64,000 nucleotides of DNA from Mixophyes australis (GCA_036250195.1 JAVHZZ010000011.1:59028919-59092918), one strand, 5' to 3'. Shown: positions 44,834 to 57,119, counted from the first letter of the stretch. The notes: generated by a model from the sequence alone, not told the origin. Numbers and translations: made by a program.

Positions 44834-47800
44834 ATGGAACACGCAAGATCTCTCAGAACACAGAAACTCAAAGACCTTTTCAACAGCACACCGCAAGACA
44901 CCCCCATAGACACCCCAATAGAAGTAAATTTCTGCACCAAATTCCTGAGATTAGAGAAAATCCTAACAACCGAAATCAAACTTTGGTGGGACCAGTCAAC
45001 TCTAAGCAAGTATTTACAATAGGACAGAATACCAAGAGGACTACAAATACAGAAAGCACCCTCCTTCACACCTTACAACATCCACTTCGAGAAAGAATGG
45101 AATAAAATTCTGGACACATGCTCAAAAAAGCTGATAGAACTCATCATAAAAGGACAGAAAAGCATCACTAAAGGAAATAGAAAGAGATAACAAGAATACA
45201 AGAAGATTTCAAACCTCTAGAAAACCTAGAAGACTACAAGCAACTAGAAACACTCACCCAGAACAAACTCAACAAACTGGAAGACAACATCATCATGACA
45301 AAACACAATAAATTCTACAGAGACTACAAAGATTATGAAGGACAAATACATCTAAAAACTCCACATCACCAAGCCCCAAACACCGTGAGAACGCAAAGAC
45401 CACCAACCACAACACTTCACCCACCTCTCCAAAAAAACAGAAAACCACAAAAAAAAAAATCAAAGACCACCACTAATCGCAACATTACCAAGAAACAATA
45501 GCCAGAGAAGATTTTACAAACCACTGAACGCAAGAAACTTCACTTACGGGACCCATTACCAAGATTTAGCGAAACAACAATACAGGGAAGGAAAGAGAAC
45601 CCACGAAAACTCTCTACACTCAGAACAAGAGAGAATAATGAACACAATTCAAGATTTGAACATTACAACCCACACAAACCAAGAACAGGAAGTGGAAGAA
45701 TCACTGGAGCATTTTTTAGAGTTTCTCCAGAAACAACCAGATCCGCCAGATCAACCCCACCACACACCAACCGCAAAAAGAAAAGCAATATCCACAGACT
45801 CAGAAGAGGAAAAAGAGGAGGACTACTCGCCAAAAGAAGAATTAGGAAACGCAAAAGAAAAAGAGATAAAACCAGAAGGCATATTTAACCTAAGCAACCT
45901 CTCCCTGACCAACCACATGACCACACTTCTGAACAAGGGCCTTAAGTTCGCACCTAAGAACAAAATAGATATCTTCGACACCTATGTGGATCTTCACAAA
46001 TTCACGAGAAAACTCTGCCTGAAGAAATTCTTCAAGAGATGCAACAGGGAGAGAAAAGAAGAAATAACAAAAGAAGATCCTGAAAATGTCTCCCCATACG
46101 TCCACACCAACCTTAACACTAAGTCAAACTTCTTCCTGCAACACATGAAAGGGTCATACAAATAAACCTTCGAAACCCTAGTCAAGAAAGACCTCGGTAA
46201 GCTGCAAGACAAAAAGGTAAGACCACCTAACCTCTAACAAGCCCTTAAAAACCTCAAGGAGAACAAGAACATTGTTCTGAAACCAGCTGGTAAGGGAGGA
46301 GGAATAGTCATCCTGAACAAGTCAGACTACTTAGAAGAAGCAAAGAGACTCCTCAATGACAGAACAACATACAGCAAATTGGAACATGACCCCACAAGCA
46401 AATACCAAAAAGAACTTCAGAAAATACTAAACAGAGGCCTAAAGGACAGTATACTGAACAAAAAAGAACACAACTACATCTACAAACCACACCCAAGGAT
46501 TTCTATTACCTACCGAAGATCCACAAGAACACAGAGAAACCACCTGGAAGACCAATAGTATCAGGAATTGAATCACTTACCAGCAATCTCTCAGAATACA
46601 TCGATAAATTCCTGCAACCACTAGTGAACACACAAAGAAGCCACCTCAAGGACACAACACAGATCCTGAAGGTTTTGAACGAAATCAAGTGGGAAGAATG
46701 CTACACCTTAGTCACGTGTGACGTGACCTCCCTCTACACTATTATAGACCACAAGAAAGGATGCGAATACAGCAACCACTACCAAGGAAAGAACACAGAT
46801 ATGCCCACCACCCAGTCCGATTTCATCATAGAAGCCATCTCCTTCATTCTCGACCACAATTACTTCTGGTTTCGAAGACACCTGTTACAAACAGGTCACA
46901 GGTACTGCAATGGGGACGAAATTTGCGCCAAGCTACGCAAACCTATACATGGCTAAATGGGAAGATGATAACATCTGGAGCAACAACCCCCACCACAGTA
47001 ACCTAGTTACATGGATAAGATACATAGACGATATCCTCTTCATATGGAAAGGTAACGACACAGACCTTCTCTCCTTCCTGCAACACATCAACACCAACAA
47101 TCTCAACCTGAAGTTCACCTCTAACTCCAGCAAAACAAAAAGTAGAATTCCTGGACGTCACCATATACGTGGAAAGCAACAACATAAGGACAAAAACATA
47201 CATGAAGCCAGTCGACTGCAACAGCTATATTCCGGTCAACAGCAACCACCACAAGACATGGCTGAAAAACATCCCAGGAGGACAATTCAGGAGGCTAAGA
47301 AAAAACTGCTCCTCCATGGAAACTTTCAAGGAACAAGCAGAATCAATGAAGCAAAAGTTCCTAGAGAGGAACTACAACCAAAATCATCTAAACACAGAAC
47401 TGGAAAAGGTAGAAAAACTGGAAAGGGAGGAACTCCTTACCTACAAAAAGAAAGAAACAAAAGAAGAAAACACACCACTGTTCATCACGAACTACCACAG
47501 CAACCACAGAAAACTTGAAAACATCCTAAAGAAACACTGGCACATCCTATTAGAAGATGAACAAATGAGATAATACCTACCAGAGAAATCACAGGTAATA
47601 TACAGGAAAGCAAGAAACCTGAAAAAACATGTTAACAGCCAGCTTCATCCCAACAAACGGAAAAGAAAAGAAAAATAAAGAAACCTGTATAAAAGAAGGG
47701 AAGAAGGGATTCTACCATTGCAACAGATGTACGGCATGCAAAACTACTAAACACAGCTCCACCAAACCATCCACCAACTTCATCTCACAATCAAATGGAA

Positions 47801-48165
47801 GCAAACACAAAGTAGAAGACAAAATAACCTGCGACTCCACGGGAGTTATCTACCTACTTGAATGCCCCTGTGGACTACAATACATAGGAAGAACCATCAG
47901 AAACCTGAAAACAAGAATTCCAGATCATATAAGGAACATAAGAAAAGGAATACAAAACCATAGTGTATCAGAACATTTCAGAATGACCCACAATCAAGAC
48001 CCTACAGGACTGAAGTTTATGGGCATTAAACAAATCCCAAAACCATGGAGAGGAGGAGACTACATTAAACTGATCTCGCAGGAAGAAGCCAAATGGATCC
48101 ATAAACTAGGAAACCTAACGCCGAAAGGCCTCAACATTGACTTCGATCTGGGAATCTTCCTGTAA
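44834..48165 (+). pseudogene. Penelope-like polyprotein: RT plus GIY-YIG
   Basis: Begins near MEHARSLRTQKLKDLF (44834). A lysine-rich N-terminal part follows in broken frames (45295-46165, with IFDTYVDLHKFTRKLCLKKF). RT includes VLKPAGKGGGIVILNKSDYL (about 46278), CDVTSLYTIIDHKKGC (motif A, 46711) and WIRYIDDILFIWKG (motif C with the Y-I-D-D box, 47010). The connector is 47169-47573. The last frame, 47629-48165, has a cysteine cluster YHCNRCTACK, then VIYLLECPCGLQYIGRT and LKTRIPDHIRNI with EHF and a final E, the GIY-YIG nuclease core. At least four frame changes occur, so this copy is not functional. Confidence 0.88.
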
Positions 48166-48747
48166 GTATAAACTCCCCTCATCCAGCAGTTATTTAGACC
48201 CGCACCACATGCAACAAATCATCGATTACACATGCTCATAAAATTCAACTATTACACTCCACATCCACTCAAAACCCATAGCTATTGTACGGGGGTAATA
48301 GGCGCCCATCTATACCCTCCCCGCACCAACCATTGCCCACAGCACATTTCTTTATTAACCCCACAAGACTAATAGTCATTATCATAACTATAAGGTACAA
48401 TCCCCGTTAACACCTCCTTTACTAAATCGGAACGGGGCAACATTATATCCATTGATTTAACTCCCCCAATCAATATTAAACCTCTGACAGGCTCCCCACC
48501 ACTCACACACAGAAACTTTAAAGAATATATGGCAACTCCTATTAAAATGTTACATCTTAAAGGTCCCCCAAATAACGATCAAATCTTTATTTAATATTAC
48601 ACACTTAGTTAACCAAAGCTATCATACATAGAAAACCAATCCCTCCCCATTCCCGCCCCCTCCCCCCTCTCATCCCGCAATCCCATTGGACACAACACTG
48701 GAAGACAAGGATAAGAAGACCGACTTAGCAATAGACGAGCCACATCC
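48166..48747 (+). other. Penelope-like element 3' non-coding region
   Basis: AT-rich sequence after the GIY-YIG stop with no coding match, leading to the hammerhead-like motif. Confidence 0.5.
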
Positions 48748-48770
48748 CTGACGAAGTCTCTGGACGAAAC
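48748..48770 (+). ncRNA. Hammerhead-ribozyme-like core
   Basis: The sequence reads CTGACGA, then AGTCTCTGGAC, then GAAAC. This is the conserved hammerhead core (CUGANGA and GAAA) joined by a short stem II in which GUC pairs with GAC. Hammerhead ribozymes are known in Penelope-like elements. The partner strands for stems I and III and the cleavage site could not be assigned by eye, so self-cleavage is not shown. Confidence 0.5.
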
Positions 48771-48968
48771 GCGTTGGGTATACAGTTCACAAGATCCTCA
48801 AAGAGATCCCAAAAAGAAGACCGTTAAAGCCCTCACACGGAGAGCATCACCGAATCAAAAGCTGCTTCACTAAAGGTGCAACACATCCACAGGCAAGAAA
48901 GGCACTCGCGGAGAGACCAACTCTGCCTGTGCGTTCCACCCCGCAACCGGAAGTGAGGCATTTGGAAC

Positions 48969-49873
48969 GCTTATGCGTTCCAAGTGCAACGGGAGGAAGC
49001 CACTCGGCCGCAGCCACTCTGACCGCTCGTCCAGCGCTACAATCAACAAGTTATAATCAGCATCCACCCGCCCACCCACGGATATCGTGCCCTGACCATC
49101 CACAAAAAGGATTATATATCCTACAACTGCTCTTCTAAGAGCAAAAGAGCATAACAGTATTATACCCACTATATGCACACCACATTAGACGCATACATAG
49201 CACTGATCCCCTTGGATTCATAAACATTTATCAACACGTAGCATCCATTTTATCACTATTTTACCCGCTCATATCCCATTCAGCTAAGCACCTACTATAG
49301 ACACTTAACACACTACACAAATAACACACACATATTCCTATAACATAATACACCCTCCACTGCAATATAAGAGCTTAACGTTTTGAGCTATAAACAACTA
49401 ACCTCAGAGCATAAACAGCAAAAACTGCGAGCTATAAACACCAAGCTATAAACAGGGCAAACTAACCCCACTGCCCGTTCTAATCCCCAGTGCTATATAC
49501 TTATAGCAGAATCACCACCACCACAGTATACACTGCACTAGAGCTATAAACAGAGCAAAAGAGCTATAGACCAAAACTGCAAAATAAGCTATAAGCATTT
49601 CCCACATCAGCAACATCCAAGAGATTGGCTGTACCGTGTATACTGTTCCATTACTTTTTTCCCCCGCATTCCCCCCTTTTTATTTCCATCCCAGGTTGCG
49701 CCACGGCAGAAACAAAGTATTGGGGGTGGTGCCTGGTATTACAGCACCTACTGTCCCTCAAATGTCTATCAGAGGGCAGCCCCCTAAGCGGAGGAATGTC
49801 GTTCAACTGAAATGTGTGAGTGGTGACTAGACCTGCCTTTTTGGATAGTTTTTTTTGCAAGCTTTGGTTATAA
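48969..49873 (+). repeat. Right inverted arm (LINE B 5' end, inverted)
   Basis: Nearly identical reverse complement of 43852-44755. Its inner end reads GCTTATGCGTTCCAAGTG and its outer end GCAAGCTTTGGTTATAA. It includes an ORF1 start on the plus strand (GQPPKRRNVVQLKCVSGD at about 49770-49830). Beyond 49873 the match to LINE B stops abruptly. Confidence 0.9.
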
Positions 49874-49903
49874 GTAGGATCCAATAGAGAACCACACAGC
49901 AGA

Positions 49904-50569
49904 TGAATGTGAGTCACTGGTACAGCATACAGTCCAACCAGAGTAGTATATAGAACTTAGCTGATCTGAGAGTAGAGATGACTCAACATAGCAAGTGTTG
50001 GGGTATCGGGGTTCACCGATACTTCTATCAAGCACCTTCAATGTCAGTCAGATCTTTCTTTGTTTTCAGTCGACTGGTGAACAGAAAATACTCAACACCT
50101 GTATGATATAATGCTGAGCAGCTTTATGCTGTTCCAATTTGAGACCACTTCAGCGCTTATTTTTATACATGTAAGTCTAGGGGTATAGATTCTGAACAAC
50201 CAATTATAAGACAGTAAAATAATGAGAGAAAATCAATTAACAATATATATATTTCAGTTTTACATCAAAGATCAAACAACTCTTTCTTCTTTGTGTGTTA
50301 TCTCTTTCCAGGCTTTTTGCCAATATCCTTGTGCTGCCCCCATCTTTGAGTCCTTGGGTTTTATCTTATCAAGAACGTTGCTACATGTTCTTGGAATGTT
50401 TTCGTTGATGGGAACATGGCGCTGCGTGGCCAACCTTGAATAATTTGTCTTTTTAAACTGAAAATAATATCTGCTTAATTTCTCTTAAAGTCATAGCATA
50501 ACATATTAGCATCTAAAGCTTAGCACATGATAGATATTAAATCAATAATCATACAATTCCACTCTAACA
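49904..50569 (-). repeat. ERV 3' LTR
   Basis: On the minus strand it begins TGTTAGAGTGGAATTG immediately after a polypurine tract. A TATA-like box (GTATAAAAATA) lies at about 50159-50169, in place for a U3 promoter. The far end is set at the first TG after the inverted arm and is uncertain by tens of bases. Confidence 0.6.
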
Positions 50570-50582
50570 TTCCCCTCTTTGA
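50570..50582 (-). promoter_or_regulatory. ERV polypurine tract
   Basis: Reads AAAGAGGGGAA on the minus strand just before the LTR start. Confidence 0.65.
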
Positions 50583-50965
50583 TTAAATATCAACTATTAA
50601 CCTCTACCTATCAGTCATGGCGATACTCAGCAGAAGACAGTTAGTACCTACATTTAAACATATGGTATCATAAGGACCCCATATGATTAGAACAAGAATT
50701 CATTAAGCACATATCTCTGGTACTTTATCACCATAACTTTTCTTTCCCTACTTAATGTTTTATCTCGTTGCATAGAGGGGGAATACTTTGCTGATATCTA
50801 TTCAAAAGCTTTCTTGTATTACATTTTAAGTAGCAGTTCCATATAATCATTATAGTTAGTACAAGAAGAATTAGTATCAATGGATGAATCAAGATATTCA
50901 TTGCTTTCTATATGGAATAAGATTCTTTAACAAATATGTCCCACTAATGAATAGGACATCAATTT

Positions 50966-51247
50966 TCATTCTGGTTTCTCGATGGTCACTGTCAATCTCT
51001 TGTTGCAGACTGTGCAGGTTTTTGGTTTGATTGTTGACCATTGTTCATAATGTTCACTGTTTGTCTCAGACATTAAACTTGTAGAAATTTCTGTGATCAT
51101 TACTGGTTCTGGAAGCTCATTATTTTTCCTGCAGGAACAACAATCAAGTGTCAGTAATTTCTTAATCAGCCATATAACAATTTTCTCTACCACATATACA
51201 ATGAGCTGGATTGCCAAACCCTTTGCTACTAATGGCAATATTCCCAA
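50966..51247 (-). pseudogene. Probable env transmembrane-tail remnant
   Basis: A 93-codon minus-strand frame with a hydrophobic segment (about residues 7-31, including LAIQLIVYVVEKIVIWLI), a cysteine pair DCCSC and a polar tail. The position between integrase and the LTR, and the shape (membrane span plus cytoplasmic tail), fit the end of an envelope protein. No surface subunit is present and only about 240 bp separate it from integrase, so most of env is deleted. No family motif proves it. Confidence 0.45.
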
Positions 51248-51489
51248 TATTCAAAATGAATCATTGCTGACAACTTTGCCAATGAGGTTATGTATTCACA
51301 AAGGCATTTTCAAAGTTTATTCTCCTATGAGTGCAAATTGTTGAGCACTCCTTCCCCTTCTGTTTCACACAGTGACATAGGCAATTTGTCACTTATCTGT
51401 CTGTTTCATACTGGGTTAGGGAGGCCTTGACCCCTACTTCAGGCAGAAATATTCTGGTAAGACATATCAATACCATAAGACAGTCATTT

Positions 51490-52408
51490 TTATTTATCAG
51501 AACAAGACTCCCCTGATTTGAAGACTTTCCAGGTGTCTTTTTCCTGTACTTTCACTGCCATGGGAGTCATCAACAGGACTTGATAAGGACCCTTATATCT
51601 GGGTTCAAGACGTCTCCTGATGTGCTTTCTTATGACCACCCAGTCACCAGATAGCAGTTTATGGGTACCTGTATCAAAATTAGGGTCTGGAATGAAGGAG
51701 AACATTTGACCATGTATTTCAGTTAGTTGTTTCTGTAATAAGGCAACATAGTTCAACAAATCACCACGTACATGCTGTAGTTGCTATGGAAAATAACAGC
51801 CTGTTCTGTGTGCTGTGCCAAACAGTATCTCATTTGGTGCTAAACCTGTGTCTCTTCATAAGTGTAGTTCTAATGTTAAACAGAACTATTGGTAAATATT
51901 CTAACCAAGTCTTTTTGGTTTCTTGCATCATTTTCTGTAGTTTCAATTTAATGTCACCATTAAGCCTTTCTACCCTCCCACCTGCTGGTGGCCTATAAGG
52001 AGTGTGAAAAGCTTGTGATACTCCCAAGTTCTTCATTACATGCTTCATTATCTCTTCTGTAAAGGTTGTACCTCTATCTGATTCAATAACTTCAGGTATG
52101 CCATATCTATAGAGGACTTCGGAGATTAATTTCTTTGCTGTATTTTTAGCAGTAGCTTTTCCTTCTAACACATACTCGTAGGTACCACATTTAGGAAGTT
52201 GTATATAGTCAATCTGAAGTCTCTGAAAGCGATAGAAAGCCTTTGGGGTCTTTACTCTTTGCCCTGGATTGTGTATTCCACATATCCAGCAAGCTGCCAC
52301 ATAGTTTGTTTCCGCACAGATAAATCCAGGGGCAATCCAATTTTTCCATACCCTATTAGTCATTGCCTCTTTGGAATGATGTACTTGTCCATGTGCAATC
52401 TGAGTCAT
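51490..52408 (-). pseudogene. ERV integrase
   Basis: Frame 52408-51830 has the zinc-binding N-terminus (HHSKEAMTNRV and CWICG) and a catalytic core with LQIDYIQLP, IESDRGTTFT and GGRVERLNGD, so the D, D, E residues are visible. Frame 51759-51490 gives the C-terminal DNA-binding part with LSGDWVVIRKHIRRRLEP. The two frames are separated by a break near 51800. The enzyme inserts viral DNA in the host genome. Confidence 0.87.
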
Positions 52409-52435
52409 TACTGGGTATAAGGCTCTTGGTAGGCA

Positions 52436-53086
52436 CTATTTATTTTCTTTTGACCATATTCCTTGCTCATCAAGCTGTGCACCTTCTTTTTCCCACTTAT
52501 TCTTTTCTTCCTTTGTTGCTTGTTTCTGAAAGTCTTTAAAGCTTTGTAGGTCTGGGAATTGAAATTTGTCTGTGTCACCTTCTGTTGAGTCTACAAGAAA
52601 TGTAGTATTTTTTTGTTGTAAGGCTGCCTTCTTTGCTGCCTGATCTGCAAAGTTATTTCCTCTTGCTTCTGGAGTTTGTTCTCTAGTGTGAGCTTGAACC
52701 TTTTTAATTCCTACTTGTTTAGGGAGTTCCAATGCTCTAAACAGTTCATTAATTAAGTTGGCATGTTTGATGGGTTTTCCATTTGATCCTTGGAAATCTC
52801 TGCTTTTCCAAATGGGACCGAAATCATGCGCCACTCCCCAGGCATAACGTGAATCTGTATATACATTGGCTTTTTGTCCTTCTGCATATACACAAGCTTT
52901 AGTTAGAGCTATCAATTCTGCTTCTTGTGCTGATGCTCCATTAGACAGTGTTCCTGAGTCAAGCACCTCTTCCTCAGTTGTGATGGCATAACCTGTATAT
53001 GGAACTCCATCCACATAGTATCTAGATCCATCTACATAAAGAGTTCGTGTTGCATCTGAAAGTGGTGTGTCAGTAACATTATGCAA
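52436..53086 (-). pseudogene. ERV RNase H
   Basis: Minus-strand frame with TLYVDGSRYYVDGVPY (first Asp), ASAQEAELIALTKACVYAE (catalytic Glu), VYTDSRYAWGVAHDFG (Asp) and ARGNNFADQAAKKAAL (final Asp). All four acidic positions of RNase H are present. A stop separates it from RT upstream (53090) and another from integrase downstream. Confidence 0.88.
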
Positions 53087-53089
53087 AGC

Positions 53090-54686
53090 TCAAGTTTCTA
53101 ATTTCATAAGTTCCAAACAATCATGTGAAAATTTTTGTGTGTGTATTTCTTCAGTTTCTTCTTCAGACGCTTCACTCGGGTCCTCATATCCCCTGTCTGA
53201 TGATTCATCTTCTTTGCGACTCCCCTTACTCCCCTCTTCTGAATCATCAATGGGGAGCAGGGTTACTGGATTGAGGACTGTGCAATTGGTAATTGTTACA
53301 TGTAAGGCGCTGAGCAAGGCTACCTGATATTTAGTTAGTCTAGCTGCAGACAAATGTCTTGTTTTTGCTTGATTAAGAATTTCTGTGACTGCATGTGGAA
53401 CTTGAATAATAAGTGCATGGTCCAATACCATATCTGCTACCTTTTCTTTCAGTATTGCTGCTGCTACTGCTTGTATACATGATGGAGAACCTCTTATAAC
53501 TGGATCGAGTTGTGCAGAATAATAGGCCAGTGGCCTTTGCTTCGTTCCATGTTTCTGTGTGAGGACTCCTAGAGCATGTCCTGACTGCTCATGGCAGAAC
53601 AATGTGAAAGGCTTCAGATAGTCTGGTAGTCCAAGTGCTGGTGCAGTAGAGATAGCATGTTTCAGGGCTTGCACTGCATTCTCTATTTCAGTTATATTGA
53701 GTGGTTCTGTTCCCTGTTGTTTCCTCAAGCATTCATACAGTGGTTGCATAAGAATTGAAGCTGAAGGAATCCACTCTCTGCAATATCCGAGGAGTCCCAA
53801 AAAGGCTCTGATTTCTTTGACTGTTTTTGGTGTCTTCATGTCTCGTATAACTTTAACTCTTTCAGTTGTAAGATGTCTGGTTCCTGCAGAGATACAATGT
53901 CCTAAGAATATTACTTTTTCCTGTACTAGTTGCAACTTGCTTTGTGATATTCTGCGGTCTTGTTCGGCCAGAAAACAAAGTAATGACAGTGTTTCTGCTT
54001 TGCATTCTTCTTCAGCTTCCGCAGCCACCATGAGATCATCTACATATTGAATGAGTTGAGTAGTTGGATTGATAGGCCTCCATCCTTGGAGAATTAGTGC
54101 CATTGCTTCTGAAAATTCTGATAGGCTTGTGGCTCCTCCTTGAGAGAGTCTTGTCCAACAATACTGGTTTCCATCATGGCTGAAGGCTAGAAGGAATTGA
54201 CTATCTTCTGTGATTGGGACTGAGAAGAAAGCATTTGCCAAGTCAATTACTGAAAACCATTTTGCATTTGGCGGTATCTGATTAAGCAAAGTGTGGGGGT
54301 TGGGTACAATGGGAGTGTTGATCAGAAGTCTTTTGTTGACCTCTCTTAGGTCATAAACCATCTAGTATTGCACCCCCTTGTCCAACATCTTGTTTCTTTA
54401 CTGGGAATAGGGGTGTAGAATAAGGAGAGCGACATTTTCTTAACACCCCTATTTGTAGATATTCTTGTATTTGTTCTGATATCGCTTTGGTTTGAGCTGC
54501 AGCAAGTGGGTACTGTTTAATTGAGACAGGATGTGTTCCTGGCTTTAGTAACAGTTTTACAGGATTTACTTTAAGTGTGCCCACATCGTGTTTTCCTTTG
54601 GACCATAACTTGTCTGGTACTATGTTCAGCCAATCTGGTAGATTAACAGTCTTATCCTTGTGACATGTGCTCATCTGCTCTAGCAT
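53090..54686 (-). pseudogene. ERV reverse transcriptase
   Basis: 54686-54351 holds the start of RT (VKLLLKPGTHPVSIKQYPL, LQIGVLRKCRSPYSTPLFPV). After a frame change, 54361-53090 (423 codons) holds VYDLREVNKRL, FSVIDLANAFFSVPI (motif A), and LIQYVDDLMVAAE with an intact Y-V-D-D box. The thumb and connection follow (KVIFLGHCISAGTRHL, VKEIRAFLGLLGYCREWIP). The active site looks intact, but the frame break at 54355 disrupts the protein. Confidence 0.9.
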
Positions 54687-54773
54687 CTAGATTGCTGCTG
54701 TAAGCTCTTCTTGGACTGGAGATGGGAGTTGACTTGTGAGTTTTACTCCAGTTGGGGTGTATTAGATGCTGGC

Positions 54774-55049
54774 TTATATCTTTGAAAGTACATCTGCTCC
54801 CAACAGATTATAGGGACAAGATGAGGAAGTGAGAAATTGTATTGGTACTTCAATTGTCTCTTCACCTACTAAAAGTGTAACTGGTTTACTTTCTGTTAGT
54901 TTTACTTCTTTTCCTGCTAGGCCTGTAGCAGGTAAATCAATTTCTGTTAATAGTTGTTGAGGTACCTCCTGTTTTCTTAATACAGTGTGGCTTGCTCCAG
55001 TATCAATTAGACACTCACGTTCTTGACCATTGGGTAATATGATATTCAT
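54774..55049 (-). pseudogene. ERV protease
   Basis: A 91-codon frame containing ECLIDTGASHTVL (D-T-G active site) and, near the end, PYNLLGADVLSKI, the G-(A/R)-D signature of retroviral aspartic proteases. It matures Gag and Pol. It sits between gag and RT in the usual order. Confidence 0.87.
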
Positions 55050-55149
55050 TAGGCCTTTAGTTAAGTCATCTTTCAGAGTTTGGTTATATGTGAGCCGGAG
55101 GTACGTTGGAGTGCCAATTTCCTATGCCAGTTGTTGGTCTGTAGCTTGT

Positions 55150-55690
55150 TGATTTCTTCTTTCCAGCCATTTCTTATGCTTAATGCAATCTCTTTTCATG
55201 TGGCCTCTTTGTTTGCAAAAGAAACAAACTCCTTGTTTTTTCATTTCTGCCAGAGTCATATTTCCTTTTTCCTTTATTTATTACTCAGGTGCACCTCTTG
55301 TGTCTGTACGAACCTTCCAGTCTTGATTTTCTTGGACCACATGAACGGTTTGGGACTTGTCTTTGACTTTCCTCTGCTTCTCCTTTTCCCGGTCTTCTAT
55401 ACCTTCTAGGACTTGGAGCATGGATTGCATTTCCATTGTTACTACTTCTGGTCTTATAAGGAACAACTGTTGACGATATGTTTCAGAAAGGCCATTGAGG
55501 AATCTGGTCTTAAACAGTCTACGATGTTGGGCATTATCTTGAGTGAAGCCTTCAACTTTGTGTGCTTGAGTAGCTCTGTCACAATCTGGCAAAGCCAGTG
55601 CTGGTGCTGAAGTTGCTTTAGCTTAAAATTGGTTAAACATTTGGTTTTGCTCAGTGGAGAGTGTAAATGTCTTACTATCACCCAGAATTA
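55150..55690 (-). pseudogene. ERV gag remnant with zinc knuckle
   Basis: Frame 55592-55281 has FTQDNAQHRRLFKTRFLNGL and a charged stretch (EGIEDREKEKQRKVKDK), consistent with the end of capsid and the start of nucleocapsid. After a stop, the region near 55200-55240 encodes a CCHC knuckle CFFCKQRGHMKRDC. Matrix and N-terminal capsid are absent, so the element is truncated at the 5' side. Confidence 0.72.
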
Positions 55691-57111
55691 CTAATGCAAA
55701 AACACAGATAATAGCTCATAAAGTCTTAAATCTTTTTCATTTCCGTACAAATATTGAATTCCCATCAATGCATTACCATACCCACGATACAAAGAAGGAC
55801 TTGCAGTATACTACTATTATAGCACAGTAAATAATGGCAGTGAATGCGTTAACAACACTGATTGACTCAAAATTGTTATGAGGATAAAAATAAAAACCTT
55901 TTGCTTTCTGCACATACAGAAAAACCATCTGGTTCATGCATTTGCTATGCGAATAGCACATAAACTCTAATATCTCTTTCCAAAACAAGGTAATCATTAC
56001 TCAGCAGAGTCTACGGTTTTTTAAATTCTTGATTAGTTTTTACTTATGTTTGTTGTAGCTGTGGATCAAAACATTGCAAACTTCTATTCATTGGAAGTTG
56101 GATAAATTCAATCTGGATTGAAAGGGTGCTTTGTAGCTGGAGAGCTTCTGTGAAGAAAAAAACTTTTGCATAGAGATTAACATTTATTCACTAGGCATTA
56201 CAGTAACTGTTATTAATTCACATTGAACAGCTGCTAATACGACACTTGTTTAAATGTTTCTCTTTGTAGCTTAACTGTGACGCTATGCGTTCCATGCAAT
56301 GAAAAATTGATTTCCTCAAAGGGGCAGTCCCTAATCTCACAAACAGGGAATGTCAAAGTGACGAGACCTGGGCGAGTGTTCAAAGCCACTCCTTTCTCAT
56401 CATCTCTTTGTAAACCAAATATTCACACATATTTCCAGATTCTGTGATTTCCATGTTTAAAGTACAAATATATATTCACAATTCTCGCTCACAGACGACA
56501 TTTTATCTCGTAACATTTCTTTATGGGCATAACAAACCCTCCTTATTTCTGAGAACATTCATCAGCGCCATTTTCACACAGATAAAAACAGCTTGTAATT
56601 TATATCTTCATGTAAAGGCTCACTCCCACAATTCTCAACTTCATTAAAGAGAAAGCTATTTTTCTCAAATTTCAGAAACAAAATTATTTTGTTCAAATAC
56701 AGAAACGGCTTGTTGGACCCCAGCCAACTTGTCCGTCCACTGAATCGTGTAATGACGGACCAAAACATTTCAACACTTGTTATGCATCTCTTTAAAAGCT
56801 TAGAATTAAGCAGGCAGGCATTATATTATTTACAAAAATGTACAACTTCTTTAACCTTGAAACATGTCTCTTGTAAAAAAAAAAAAACAAAAAAAAAACA
56901 GACAAGACAGAGAAACACAGATCTCACTCACACGAAGTAAGACGGAGACAAAACTCACATACAGAGAAAGAAAAATTGGCTGATACCTTCCAGCCTACTG
57001 CTGTGGAACTACAAGTCCCAGCATTAGACTAAATACAAGTTAGCCTCAACATGTCATTATCACTCAGCACTCCGGACATATTTTATCAGCATTACATACA
57101 TTGTCAGATAA
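55691..57111. other. Unassigned AT-rich sequence
   Basis: Non-coding, with a poly-A rich stretch near 56875-56900. No second retroviral LTR, gene or clear repeat was found. Confidence 0.5.
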
Positions 57112-57119
57112 CAAAAAAC

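Larger units (their letters stand above)
44756..48968 (+). mobile_element. Penelope-like element between inverted arms
   Basis: A plus-strand retroelement with an RT lacking LTR-element features and a C-terminal GIY-YIG endonuclease, the combination that defines Penelope-like elements. The coding part is 44834-48165. The remaining 0.8 kb includes a hammerhead-like motif at 48748-48770. Exact termini are not proven: 44756 and 48968 are where the flanking inverted arms stop matching. Confidence 0.8.
49904..55690 (-). mobile_element. Endogenous retrovirus, class I type, 5' truncated
   Basis: A minus-strand retrovirus-like element with, in order, a gag remnant, zinc knuckle, protease, RT, RNase H, integrase, a trace of env and one LTR. 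Pol motifs (YVDDLM; integrase ending GDWVVIRKHIRRRLEPRYKG) are of the gamma/epsilon group. Recognisable gag stops near 55680 and no second LTR is found up to 57111. The reading frames are broken in several places. This is an old, defective copy. Confidence 0.82.

Noticed and set aside
55700..57111. Search for the missing 5' LTR of the retrovirus
   Set aside because: No block matching 49904-50569 was found by eye, so the element is called 5' truncated.
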